From: an uncultured bacterium
GTDB lineage: Bacteria; Bacteroidota; Ignavibacteria; Kapaibacteriales; UBA4661
Assembly (NCBI GenBank): GCA_937899715.1
Contig: CALCNX010000125.1
Coordinates: 7,667-71,666 of the forward strand
Length of the DNA: 64,000 nt
Direction of reading: 5' to 3'
Shown here: piece by piece, positions 1-9,200 of the stretch
Position numbering within the stretch: the first letter of the stretch is position 1
How the letters are laid out: each line of letters opens with the position of its first letter
Translations under genes and position numbers: made by a program
The notes under the pieces: generated by a model
The model's database searches: none
Told to the model about the DNA's origin: nothing
What the model saw: only the letters and a program-made list of their open reading frames with translations

Positions 1-1431
1 GTCGGTGCGCTTGCGAATATCTTTGCCCATTTCCGCCATCTCGGCGATGCCGCCTGCGTTGTCCGATACGGGACCATAAGCGTCTATCGTTAAGCCGACA
101 GCAATCGTGCCCAGCATCCCGATAGCAGCCATAGCGATACCATACATTCCGGCATAGTTAAAGCCGACAGCAGCAGTAATCGCAATGAGCAACATCGGAA
201 TAACCGAGCTGTTGTAGCCATTTGCAAGACCATAAATGATGTTTGTAGCAGCGCCGGTTTGTGACGCGCCCGCAATCTCACGCACGGGGCTGTAACGATG
301 AGAAGTGAAATACTCCGTCAGCAAGCCCACCAACAAACCTGAGATGAGACCTGCCGCCAGCGCAATAAATACACCTGTGTTGTGATAGATGAACTGGCTT
401 TCGGGGGAGAGTTTGAAGTCTGCGGGGATAAATTTCATGGTCGGATAATACAACGCCGCAAGCATAAAGACTGTCGAACCGATGAGCGCATTTTTGAGCG
501 AGGATTCAACTTTTTCTTCCGACTTCGGATTAACCAAAAAGAGCGAAAGGAAGCTGGCAACAATACCGACACCGCTCACGATAAGCGGGAAAAGAAGTGC
601 AGCCACGCGCAAGTTTTCATCGGGAACATACGCGAATGCCGTAGCGCCGATAACCATTGCAGCACAGGTGCTTTCTGCTACCGAGCCAAAAAGGTCAGCG
701 CCCATGCCCGCAATATCCCCGACGTTGTCGCCCACGTTGTCAGCAATAACAGCTGGATTGCGTGGGTCGTCTTCGGGAATACCGGCTTCTACTTTACCAA
801 CAAGGTCAGCGCCTACGTCTGCCGCTTTGGTGTAAATACCACCACCCACGCGACCAAAAAGTGCTACGGAAGAACCGCCAAGCGCAAAGCCGGAGAGAAT
901 TTCCATAATGATATGGATTTGCTCGGAGGGGAACATCTGACGAAGTCCGATATAAACCACGGCAATACCCAGAACGGCAAGCCCCGTCAACCCAAAGCCC
1001 ATCACGGCACCGGAGTTGAACGCGATTTTGAAGGATTCCTGCAAGGAAATGCGTGCGGCGGCGGCGGTGCGAACGTTACCTTTGGTGGCAATGTTCATCC
1101 CAATATATCCGGCAGCAACACTAATACCAGCGCCGATAACGAAACTGACGGCAGAGAGCAGCCCCATGGGTGCACTTGCGTGAGGATCGCTAATAGCGAA
1201 GGCAATAATCACAGCAAAAATTGCCATAAAAATGGCGAGAATTGAGTATTCGCGCTTCAAGAACGCCATTGCGCCCTCAGCGATAGCATCCGATATTTCG
1301 GTAAGACGCGCTACTTCTGCCGCAGAAGCCGCGCCGGTTTCAATCGAAACGGACGTTACACGCCGATAAAAAACAAACGCCACGACGAGGGACAGAAGCC
1401 CCAGAACTAGAATAATAGCTAAGTATTCCAT
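1..1431 (-). CDS. hppA: Membrane-bound proton/sodium-translocating pyrophosphatase (3' part missing)
   Basis: Integral membrane pump that couples pyrophosphate hydrolysis to export of H+ or Na+. The minus-strand frame opens with ATG at 1431 (MEYLAIILVLGLL, a first membrane segment) and stays open to the window edge. It contains the diagnostic catalytic motif DVGADLVGKVE followed by the acidic DNVGDNVGD motif, both typical of H+-PPases, and several hydrophobic helices. The gene runs off the window just after AEMAEMGKDIRKRTD. The residues that separate K+-dependent from K+-independent enzymes lie just beyond that point, so the subtype cannot be read here. It is transcribed away from the tRNA gene. 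Identity is certain at family level; the ion pumped is unknown. Confidence 0.95.
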   Translation of the reverse strand, partial: MEYLAIILVLGLLSLVVAFVFYRRVTSVSIETGAASAAEVARLTEISDAIAEGAMAFLKREYSILAIFMAIFAVIIAFAISDPHASAPMGLLSAVSFVIGAGISVAAGYIGMNIATKGNVRTAAAARISLQESFKIAFNSGAVMGFGLTGLAVLGIAVVYIGLRQMFPSEQIHIIMEILSGFALGGSSVALFGRVGGGIYTKAADVGADLVGKVEAGIPEDDPRNPAVIADNVGDNVGDIAGMGADLFGSVAESTCAAMVIGATAFAYVPDENLRVAALLFPLIVSGVGIVASFLSLFLVNPKSEEKVESSLKNALIGSTVFMLAALYYPTMKFIPADFKLSPESQFIYHNTGVFIALAAGLISGLLVGLLTEYFTSHRYSPVREIAGASQTGAATNIIYGLANGYNSSVIPMLLIAITAAVGFNYAGMYGIAMAAIGMLGTIAVGLTIDAYGPVSDNAGGIAEMAEMGKDIRKRTD

Positions 1432-1548
1432 AAAAATATGTGAATTGAGGTAAGTAAAAATTGTACACCTGAGATTGCACACAAAGCACTTGCAAATTGC
1501 GATGCAAGCATAAAAAACAAAACAGCCCCGAATTTACGGAAAAAAATT

Positions 1549-1578
1549 TTGTCTCAAAGGAGAAAAATTCTATATTTG
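1549..1578 (+). promoter_or_regulatory. Bacteroidota-type promoter of tRNA-Val
   Basis: TTG at 1549-1551 within TTTTG, a 19-nt spacer, then TATATTTG at 1571-1578. This fits the -33 TTG / -7 TAnnTTTG promoter described for the Bacteroidota primary sigma factor. It lies 36 nt upstream of the tRNA 5' end, which fits a short leader. Confidence 0.75.
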
Positions 1579-1614
1579 TGTCCGCATTTGATAATACTGC
1601 CGACTATATCGTTT

Positions 1615-1688
1615 GCGCTCTTAGCTCAGTTGGTTAGAGCGTTACCTTGACATGGTAAAGGTCACAGGTTCGAGTCCCGTAGGGCGCA
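1615..1688 (+). tRNA. tRNA-Val (anticodon GAC)
   Basis: The sequence folds as a cloverleaf. The acceptor stem is GCGCTCT/AGGGCGC with discriminator A, followed by D arm GCTC...GAGC and anticodon stem TTACC/GGTAA around the loop TTGACAT. The T arm carries TTCGAGT. The anticodon GAC reads GUC valine codons. The 3' CCA is not encoded. The gene has its own promoter upstream and a hairpin terminator downstream, so it is a single-gene transcription unit. One mismatch in the T stem is tolerated. Confidence 0.95.
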
Positions 1689-1702
1689 CAAAAATACACA
1701 TC

Positions 1703-1735
1703 AAAGCCGCTTCAATTCTGAAGTGGCTTTTTTCT
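1703..1735 (+). terminator. Intrinsic terminator after tRNA-Val
   Basis: Arms AAAGCCGCTTCA and TGAAGTGGCTTT close a 4-nt loop and run into a T-rich tract. The same stem word, AAAGCCGCTTCA, recurs in the terminator at 53952-53986. Confidence 0.85.
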
Positions 1736-1752
1736 TGTGCTCGAAATTTACT

Positions 1753-1820
1753 GTATGAGGAGTACGGACGGAAGCCCGTATTAACTCTCTGCTGCGGACT
1801 TCCGTCCGCACTCCTCATAC
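1753..1820. repeat. Palindromic intergenic element A
   Basis: Two 26-nt arms (1753-1778 and 1795-1820) are near-perfect inverted repeats starting GTATGAGGAGT and ending ACTCCTCATAC. The right arm, read on the minus strand, contains GGAGTGCGGA, a 6-nt core, then TCCGC, itself a small palindrome. No coding sequence is visible. It looks like a REP/MITE-like extragenic palindrome; mobility is not shown. Confidence 0.75.
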
Positions 1821-1874
1821 TGTGAAAATTAGCTAAACAGTGTACTAGCGCTGCACTTTTTGATTTTGTATATT

Positions 1875-2001
1875 ATTAGGACTTTCGCAAATAGCAAGAA
1901 TGAACATGATTTGGAGTGCGGAATTTTAATTCCGCAACGTCTTTCTCCCGTAACGGCGGAATTAAAATTCCGCACTCCCTGTTTTTTGCGAAAGTCCTAA
2001 T
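1875..2001. repeat. Nested inverted-repeat element B (MITE-like)
   Basis: Perfect 17-bp terminal inverted repeats (1875-1891, ATTAGGACTTTCGCAAA, and 1985-2001) enclose a second pair of 23-bp inverted arms (1913-1935 and 1956-1978). Each inner arm begins or ends with GGAGTGCGGA or its complement and is itself palindromic around AATTTTAATT. The GGAGTGCGGA-core-TCCGC layout is shared with element A. There is no ORF. The terminal repeats and about 127 bp length suggest a non-autonomous mobile element. Confidence 0.7.
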
Positions 2002-2024
2002 TATGGATTACGCTTTCTGAAATT

Positions 2025-2151
2025 CCCTTTCATGTATAAAGGGGGGGCAGCCGGAGCGAAACGAGGACTGAGGGGGTAGTCCGGCGGCAATGCACAAAGC
2101 AACACACCGCCTTCGCTGCCGCTTGCTGCATCCCTCTTTGTTCCAAAGAGG
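2025..2151. repeat. Possible third intergenic element C upstream of hsdM
   Basis: Non-coding stretch bounded by two small hairpins: CCCTTT/AAAGGG at 2025-2043 and CCTCTTT/AAAGAGG at 2133-2151. A run of seven G at 2041 and a GGCGG/CCGCC stem lie between them. No promoter matching TAnnTTTG was found here. Together with elements A and B it fills the gap between the tRNA terminator and hsdM. The repeat call rests on structure only. Confidence 0.35.
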
Positions 2152-2219
2152 AAAATTGTTTGCAAAAGCGTATCTTCAGTTATGATATTCACGAACTCAT
2201 CCAATTTGGCAACTTCTTG

Positions 2220-4859
2220 ATGGCTACACATAAACTTTCGCTTTCCAGATTAGAGACCTTCCTCTTCGATGCCTGCGACATCCTTCGGGGCAATATGGAC
2301 GCTTCCGAATATAAAGAATACATTATCTCTATGCTCTTTCTCAAACGGGTGAACGACCAGTTTGAGGTGCATCGTGATAAAAGAAAAAAGAACCTTGAAG
2401 AAAGAGGCTTCAACGACCCGCACAAAATCTACACCGAATTGGAAAGACAAGGCGCTCCTGAGTATGATTTCTTCGTGCCACTTGCCGCTCGATGGAAAAA
2501 ACTGGAAGGCGACCCTGAATTTTATACAGACGACAACGGTAAACAGACACCCTACAACTACATCAAAGACCTGACAGAAGAAATTGGCGACCACCTCAAT
2601 AAAGCATTGGCGGCTTTGCAGGAAGCCAATCTTGATAAGTTGGAAGGTGTATTTAATCAGGATAATATCAACTTCAACAAAACATTTGGCAAGAACAGCA
2701 AACAAATCAGTGACGAGGATTTGAGAAAGTTGATTCAGGAATTTAATAAGAAAAATTTGCGAGACGACAATTTGGAGTTTCCCGATTTGATGGGGGCTGC
2801 ATATGAATACCTCATCAAACATTTTGCCGACAGTGCCGGAAAAAAAGCCGGAGAATTCTATACCCCCAACGAGATTGTAAAACTTTTGGTGAATATTCTC
2901 GAACCCGGCAAGGATGCCGAAATCTATGACCCAACGGTGGGAAGTGGTGGCATGCTCATTGAGTGCAAAAACTATGTGGAGAGTCGCTACGGAACTGCCA
3001 AAAATCTTTCGCTCTACGGACAAGAAAAAAGCGGTACTGTTTGGGGCTTGTGCAAAATGAATATGCTGTTTCACAACATTTACGACAGTAAGATTCTGAA
3101 CGGCGATACCCTGCTCAATCCGCTTCATTATCACAGTAGCAGACCCGGAGAACTGAAAACCTTTGACATTGTGATTGCTAATCCGCCTTTTTCGCAGGAT
3201 TACGCTACGACCAACATGAAGTTTAAAGAACGATTTAGTTTTTGGATGCCCACCAAAGACAAAGCTGACTTTATGTTTGTGCAGCATATGGTGGCTTCCC
3301 TGAACAATGTCGGACGCATGGCGGTGGTGATGCCCCACGGCGTGTTGTATCGGGGCGGGGAAGAAAAAAAATTCAGAGCGCATCTGCTGAGTCGCGGCTA
3401 TCTGGAAGCTGTTATCGGCTTGCCTTCGGCTTTGTTTTACGGCACCGGTATTGGTGCTTGTGTCTTGGTTATCAATAAAAAAGATGCTCACCTCAGAGAC
3501 AAAGTGCTCTTCGTCAATGCCGACCGTGAATACAAAGAAGGAAAAAACCAAAACAAACTACGACCCGAAGACATTGAGAAAATCACCTATACCTATCGCA
3601 ACAAAAAAGAAACACCCAAATACAGCATCTTGGTGGCAAAAAGCAAAGCCATTGACCCCTTGAACAATTTGGAAAATGAAGATTTCAATTTCAACATCCG
3701 CCGATTTGTCGATAATGCACCGCCGCCCGAACCGCACGATGTCCATGCTCACCTGCAAGGCGGTATTCCCGAAAGTGAAGTCAATGCCTTGCAGCATCTC
3801 TTTGATTGCTACGATGGCTTGCGTGAAAAATTATTTGAACCGCGAAAAGAAAACTATCTCCAATTTACGAGCAGCATCGCTCGCAAAGAGGAAATCAAAA
3901 AACTCTTTGACGAGAGCCATGAAGTACAAACAGCTCACGCCCAATACACCAACGCCATTAACGAATGGTGGACGCTGCAAATTCCCCTGATTGAACGCTT
4001 GCCCGAACAAACAACCAATGTCTTCGACCTCTATCACCAGTTCTCTACAACGCTTACTCAAAAATTACAAGCACTGCCCATCTTGGATGAGTTCAAAAGC
4101 CGTGGCTCCTTTGCTGCCTATTGGGACAGCATCACCAACGACATCAAAAGCGTTATTGCCAGCCGATGGAATGCCGAGCTGATACCGGACGATGAAATTT
4201 TGCAAAGCCAGTTCCCGGACGTGTTGAAAGAGTTGAACGCAAACGAAGCCAGACGCGACGAACTCCAAGCCATGTTCGACGAGGTGAATGAACTGGAAGA
4301 CGATGTGTGGAACGAAGAAGAGTACGACGTTTGGCGCAGTAAAGAACTGAAAGACCACAAAGAAGCCATCAAAGCTATTAAAGGCGAGCGCAAAGAGGCA
4401 GACAAAGAGTATAAACTACTGCTGAAAAGAATAAAGGCAGGAGCAGCCGATAGCGTGGAGCTAGAAGTGCAAAGTGAAACGCTGAAAGCAGACATCGAGG
4501 CGTTGGATGAACACATAAGCAGCTCAGAAAACCGCATAGCAAAGCACACCGCACGGGAAGAAGAACTCAAGCAATGCAAGAAAAAAGTAAAGGAAATAAA
4601 AGACCGTAAGCAAGATCTAGTGGATAAAGCCCGTGAGCGAATCACTCCCGAAGAAGCCAAAGAACTTATCATGGAGCGCTGGCTGCGAACCCTACGGGAA
4701 ACTATCAGCGATTATCTGCAAACGCACCAACGCCAACTCCTGCACACCGTAGAAAATCTGTGGGAGAAATACACCACACCGCTCCACGCCATTCTGGCGG
4801 AACGGGAACAAGAAACTGAATTGCTGAACACTTTTTTACGTGAGTTGGGTTATGAGTGA
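2220..4859 (+). CDS. hsdM: Type I restriction-modification DNA methyltransferase subunit HsdM
   Basis: N6-adenine methyltransferase subunit that, with HsdS, methylates the recognition site. Starting at MATHKLSLSRLE (2220) gives 879 residues; an in-frame ATG at 2160 would add 20 residues that do not resemble HsdM. An N-terminal helical domain precedes EFYTPNEIV. The SAM-binding motif DPTVGSGGM begins near residue 237 and catalytic motif IV NPPF near residue 321. The protein is much longer than the usual 500-550 residues: from about residue 520 on it is mostly charged helix, with a strong coiled coil around residues 690-830. The stop overlaps the hsdS start (ATGAGTGA), which implies translational coupling. 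Confidence 0.95.
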   Translation: MATHKLSLSRLETFLFDACDILRGNMDASEYKEYIISMLFLKRVNDQFEVHRDKRKKNLEERGFNDPHKIYTELERQGAPEYDFFVPLAARWKKLEGDPEFYTDDNGKQTPYNYIKDLTEEIGDHLNKALAALQEANLDKLEGVFNQDNINFNKTFGKNSKQISDEDLRKLIQEFNKKNLRDDNLEFPDLMGAAYEYLIKHFADSAGKKAGEFYTPNEIVKLLVNILEPGKDAEIYDPTVGSGGMLIECKNYVESRYGTAKNLSLYGQEKSGTVWGLCKMNMLFHNIYDSKILNGDTLLNPLHYHSSRPGELKTFDIVIANPPFSQDYATTNMKFKERFSFWMPTKDKADFMFVQHMVASLNNVGRMAVVMPHGVLYRGGEEKKFRAHLLSRGYLEAVIGLPSALFYGTGIGACVLVINKKDAHLRDKVLFVNADREYKEGKNQNKLRPEDIEKITYTYRNKKETPKYSILVAKSKAIDPLNNLENEDFNFNIRRFVDNAPPPEPHDVHAHLQGGIPESEVNALQHLFDCYDGLREKLFEPRKENYLQFTSSIARKEEIKKLFDESHEVQTAHAQYTNAINEWWTLQIPLIERLPEQTTNVFDLYHQFSTTLTQKLQALPILDEFKSRGSFAAYWDSITNDIKSVIASRWNAELIPDDEILQSQFPDVLKELNANEARRDELQAMFDEVNELEDDVWNEEEYDVWRSKELKDHKEAIKAIKGERKEADKEYKLLLKRIKAGAADSVELEVQSETLKADIEALDEHISSSENRIAKHTAREEELKQCKKKVKEIKDRKQDLVDKARERITPEEAKELIMERWLRTLRETISDYLQTHQRQLLHTVENLWEKYTTPLHAILAEREQETELLNTFLRELGYE

Positions 4860-6138
4860 GTGGAAGGAATATTTGTTGGGAGATTTATTATCTCTGAAAC
4901 CTGAGTATGGAGCTAATGCCGCCGGAATAAATTACAGACCACAATTACCACGTTTTTTGCGAATAACAGATATTGATGATAACGGGAGATTGATTAAAAC
5001 AGATTTAGTTTCAGTTGATATAAAGTATTTGGAACAGTATGGTCTTAAACAAGATGACATTGTAATTGCAAGAACAGGAAATACAGTTGGCAAATCATAT
5101 CTCTACAATGAAAAAGATGGAACCTTAGTCTATGCTGGCTACTTAATCAAATTCCGATTCGATGGAGGAAAAGTTCTTCCTCAATTTGCATTTCATCACT
5201 TGCAATCTGAACGATTTAAGTCTTGGATAAAAAATACTGTGAGAATTGGAGCACAACCAAACATTAATGCCGCCGAGTATTGTAGTATCAAATTTAAATT
5301 TCCTCCCCTCCCCGAACAACGCCGCATCGCCCGCATCCTCTCCACTGCCGATGCGGTGATAGAAAAAACGCAAGCCGCCATTGCCAAATACCAAGCCATC
5401 AAGCAAGGGATGTTGCAGGATGTGTTTACCCGTGGCATAGACACCACCACGGGCGCACTCCGCCCCCGCTACGACGATGCCCCGCACTTGTATAAAGAAA
5501 GTGCGTTGGGGTGGATTCCGAAGGAGTGGGAGGCGGATTGCTTAGGAAGCATTATTGATGCTGTTGACCCACAACCCGACCATAGAACACCGCATTCTGT
5601 CGAGAACGGAGTACCATATTTGGGGATTAACGATATGGATAAGTATGGGAATATTGATTTAACAAAATGCAGGAAAGTTTCTGATGAAATTTTAGCCGAG
5701 CATAAAAAGAGATACACTATTAGAATGGGTGATATTATGTTCGGTAAAATCGGGACAATTGGAGAACCTAAGAGGCTACTCAATTTTGACAATATAACAC
5801 TAAGCGCCAATGTCATTCTAATCCAGCCAAAATGCGTAGCCGACTATATTTATTGGCTACTGTGTTCGCAGCTAATTAATGGACAGGTTAAAAAGTCAAT
5901 ACATGCTACTTCCCAACCAGCTTTTGGAATAGAGAAAATTAGGGCTTTAATTGTTCCGATATGTGATGAGATTGAGCAAAGTTTAATATCTCAGGCAATT
6001 AACTCTTGTGACACCAAACTCCGCACCGAACAAGCATATCTCGAAAAGCTGCAAGCGCTGAAAAAGGGTTTGATGGAAGATTTGCTGACGGGGAAGGTGC
6101 GGGTGGTGGCTGTGGAAGAATTGGCGGCACAAAAATGA
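4852..6138 (+). CDS. hsdS: Type I restriction-modification specificity subunit HsdS
   Basis: DNA-recognition subunit that sets the bipartite target for HsdM and HsdR. The start ATG at 4852 overlaps the hsdM stop by 8 nt; a farther ATG at 4840 lies inside hsdM. The 428 residues show the usual two-half layout: target recognition domain 1 (about 1-150), a central conserved helical region beginning PPLPEQRRIARIL, target recognition domain 2 (about 220-385), and a second conserved helix ending KKGLMEDLLTGKVRV. The two recognition domains are visibly richer in A+T than the conserved helices, as expected where recognition modules are exchanged between systems. The target sequence cannot be predicted from this. 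Confidence 0.95.
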   Translation: MSEWKEYLLGDLLSLKPEYGANAAGINYRPQLPRFLRITDIDDNGRLIKTDLVSVDIKYLEQYGLKQDDIVIARTGNTVGKSYLYNEKDGTLVYAGYLIKFRFDGGKVLPQFAFHHLQSERFKSWIKNTVRIGAQPNINAAEYCSIKFKFPPLPEQRRIARILSTADAVIEKTQAAIAKYQAIKQGMLQDVFTRGIDTTTGALRPRYDDAPHLYKESALGWIPKEWEADCLGSIIDAVDPQPDHRTPHSVENGVPYLGINDMDKYGNIDLTKCRKVSDEILAEHKKRYTIRMGDIMFGKIGTIGEPKRLLNFDNITLSANVILIQPKCVADYIYWLLCSQLINGQVKKSIHATSQPAFGIEKIRALIVPICDEIEQSLISQAINSCDTKLRTEQAYLEKLQALKKGLMEDLLTGKVRVVAVEELAAQK

Positions 6139-6219
6139 CGGACTCGCAAGTTTCCAAGCTCAGAAAAAAATCATTTCAGTACCTTTAACCGAACTCAAAA
6201 CCAGAATCAACAAACTCTC

Positions 6220-9200
6220 ATGGCAGAATACATCAATGTCGAAAAACCGTTCTTAGATAAACTTCGCCAGCTAGGGTGGCAGGTAATCGACCAAGGGCTT
6301 GGCGTACCGCAAGAGCCGTCAAAAAGTTTGAGAGAAAATTTCAAGCAGGTCTTATTGCCCAATGTTTTCAAAGACAGCATAAAAGCTATCAACAAAACAT
6401 CGGACGGCAGAGCATGGCTTACCGACAAACAACTGGAGGACGTGCTGACGGAAATTCAAAGTTTTTCGGGCAAAACACTGCACGAAGCCAACAAAGAAAT
6501 TCACCGCTTGCTTGTAAAGGGCACCACGGTCAACAAAAACGAAATAACGGGAGAAATCAATCCCACGGTTCGTTTGGTGGACTTCAGAAATTACGACAAG
6601 AACAGTTTTATTGCCATCAATCAGTTTCGGCTGCTTACGCCCGGAGCCAGCCGCACGGGAATTATCCCCGACATTGTGTTATTTCTGAACGGCTTGCCGA
6701 TTGTCGTGGTGGAGGCAAAAGATTTGGAAGTGGCTGAACCCTTGAGTGAAGCATACTTGCAGGTTACGCGCTATGCCAACACGCGGCAAGACGATTACGG
6801 AGTGAAAGAAGGCGAAGAAAAATTATTTCACTACAATATTTTCAGCATCATCACGCACGGCACCGAGGCAAGAGTGGGCAGCATCAGTGCAGAGTTTGAT
6901 TTCTACAACAACTGGGTTGATATTTTCCCTGAAGAATACAAGGCAGTGGAGTTTCCACCCCACGAAGAGCGGCAGGATGTGCTCATTCACGGTATGCTGA
7001 ACAAAGAAATCGTGGTGGATATTCTGAAGCACTTTACGCTCTTTATGGAAATCAAAAAAGGCGTGGAGGTAAAGGTTGTGGCGCGGTACAATCAATACAG
7101 AGCGGTCGGGAAAATCATCCGCAATCTGAGAGAAGGCACATCACCGATGGAAAAAGGAGGTGTGGTCTGGCACACACAGGGAAGCGGAAAAAGTTTGACG
7201 ATGGTGTTCCTCATTCGCAAACTCCGCAGTTGTGACGATCTGAAAGACCTAAAAATTATTTCTATCGTTGACCGCGTTGATTTAGAAGAACAATTGGCAG
7301 ATACCTTAACGTATGCCAATGAGTTCCTTTCTATCATTGACCGTAAATCCGATTTGCGAACATTGGACGATGACACAGGAAATCTGAGTTTGGTAATGAT
7401 TCATAAGTTTTTGGATGCAAATAATGTCTCAGCGCAGTCACTGATTGATGCAGAAATAGTTCCCACCTTTGAGAAGTTTGAAGCCATCAACAGCAGTGCC
7501 CGCATTTTGCTGCTGGTGGACGAAGCGCACCGCACACAAGGTGGCGACATGGGCGATAATTTGTTTCATGCTTTTCCTGAGGCTACTCGCATTGGTTTTA
7601 CCGGAACGCCCCTGCTGACCGAAAGGCACGAAGTAAAAACCCATGAACGCTTTGGAGGAAAATTAGACAAGAACGGCGAACCGTGGATTGACACGTATAA
7701 ATTTGATAAAGCCGTTGCCGATAGAGCCACGGTAGAAATAAAATACATCGGCAAGGTTTCAAAAGACAAGATTGACGACAAGGAAGTGTTTGATGCCAAG
7801 TTTGAAGATATGTTCAAACAGCGGACGCAAGAGGAAAGAGAAGAGATACAAAAGCGTTATGGTTCGTTTATCGCCTATCTGGAAAGCAAGAAACGCATTG
7901 CAGAAATTGCCAAAGACATCCTTGAGCACTATTACGCCGATATTTTGGTGAATGGTTTCAAGGCGCAGGTAGTTGCCTCAAGTATTGTGGCAGCCGTGCG
8001 CTACAAATATGAGTTGGAAATTGCGGTACAAAACAAAATTGCGGAACTGAAAGCATTGCCGGACGGAGAAAGAGACGACGAGCGAATAAAGCAACTGGAG
8101 TTTTTGAAAGTACACGCAATCGTTTCAAGCCTCGGCAACAACGAACCCGGTTACATCAGCAAGGCTAGGCGTGAGGCATTGGAAACGGATGCGAAAAACA
8201 GTTTCAAAAAGGATTTTGACTACAACAAACCCGAATCGGGCATCGGTATTATTTGCGTTTGCGACCGACTGATTACGGGCTACGATGCACCTATTGAGCA
8301 GGTGATGTATCTGGACAAAGGCATGAGAGAGCATGATTTGTTTCAGGCAATTACCCGTGTGAACAGAACAAAAAAGGGGAAATCCTTTGGTTTGATTGTG
8401 GACTATTACGGAGTTACCAAACACCTTGCAGAAGCATTGGCTATTTACACAGACAGGGACAAAGAAAAACTGAAAAACTTTCTGGATGTTTTTCGTGACA
8501 TCAATAAAGAAATTCCGATACTTGAATCTCGCTACAAACGCATTCTGAACCTATTCACGGAGCAAACACTGCTTGAATTCAAGCTGCATGAGATTGAGAA
8601 TTTCCTGAATCAGAACTTCACCGACGGCGCAGCCGAATTTGAGTTTGCGGAACGTTGTATTGAGCAAGCCAAGACCATAAAGTTCAGAGCCGAACTGCTC
8701 ACCTACTCCAAAAGTTTCTTCGACAGTTTAGATTTGCTTTTCAACTCTCAAGCCGGAGGGGAGTATTGGATTCGTGCAAAGCGATTGGGCTATTTGCTTT
8801 GGAGAATCAAAGACCGCTATAAAGACGAGACAATGGATTTGAAATGGGCTTCGCAAAAAGTCCGTCAGTTGATTGACAAACATCTTTTCTCATTGGGCAT
8901 TGACACCAAGGTTCAACAGGTTTCTATTCTGTCGGATGAATTCAAAAGCAAGGTTGATTATCTGAACAAAACACCAAAATCAAAAGCATCCGAAATGGAG
9001 CATGCGATTCGTTGGCACATCAAAGTAAATCTGGACAAAGACCCAACACTATACAACCGCTTCAAGGACAGACTGGAAACCCTGCTTAATTCGTACAAAG
9101 AAAATTGGGAAGAAATAGTAAAACAACTGGAAGAGCTAAGAGAAGAAATGGCGGAAGGGAGAAAACCTGAGACCGAAGGTATTTCAATTATTGAAGCACC

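Noticed and set aside
382..1245. Long plus-strand reading frame at the window start
   Set aside because: It is antisense to the membrane pyrophosphatase, which has unmistakable catalytic motifs in the minus frame. The plus-strand product has low-complexity His/Asn/Gly composition and no homology pattern.
2250..3551. 433-codon minus-strand frame inside hsdM
   Set aside because: The hsdM frame carries all methyltransferase motifs over the same bases. The antisense product is Phe/His/Val-rich without any domain.
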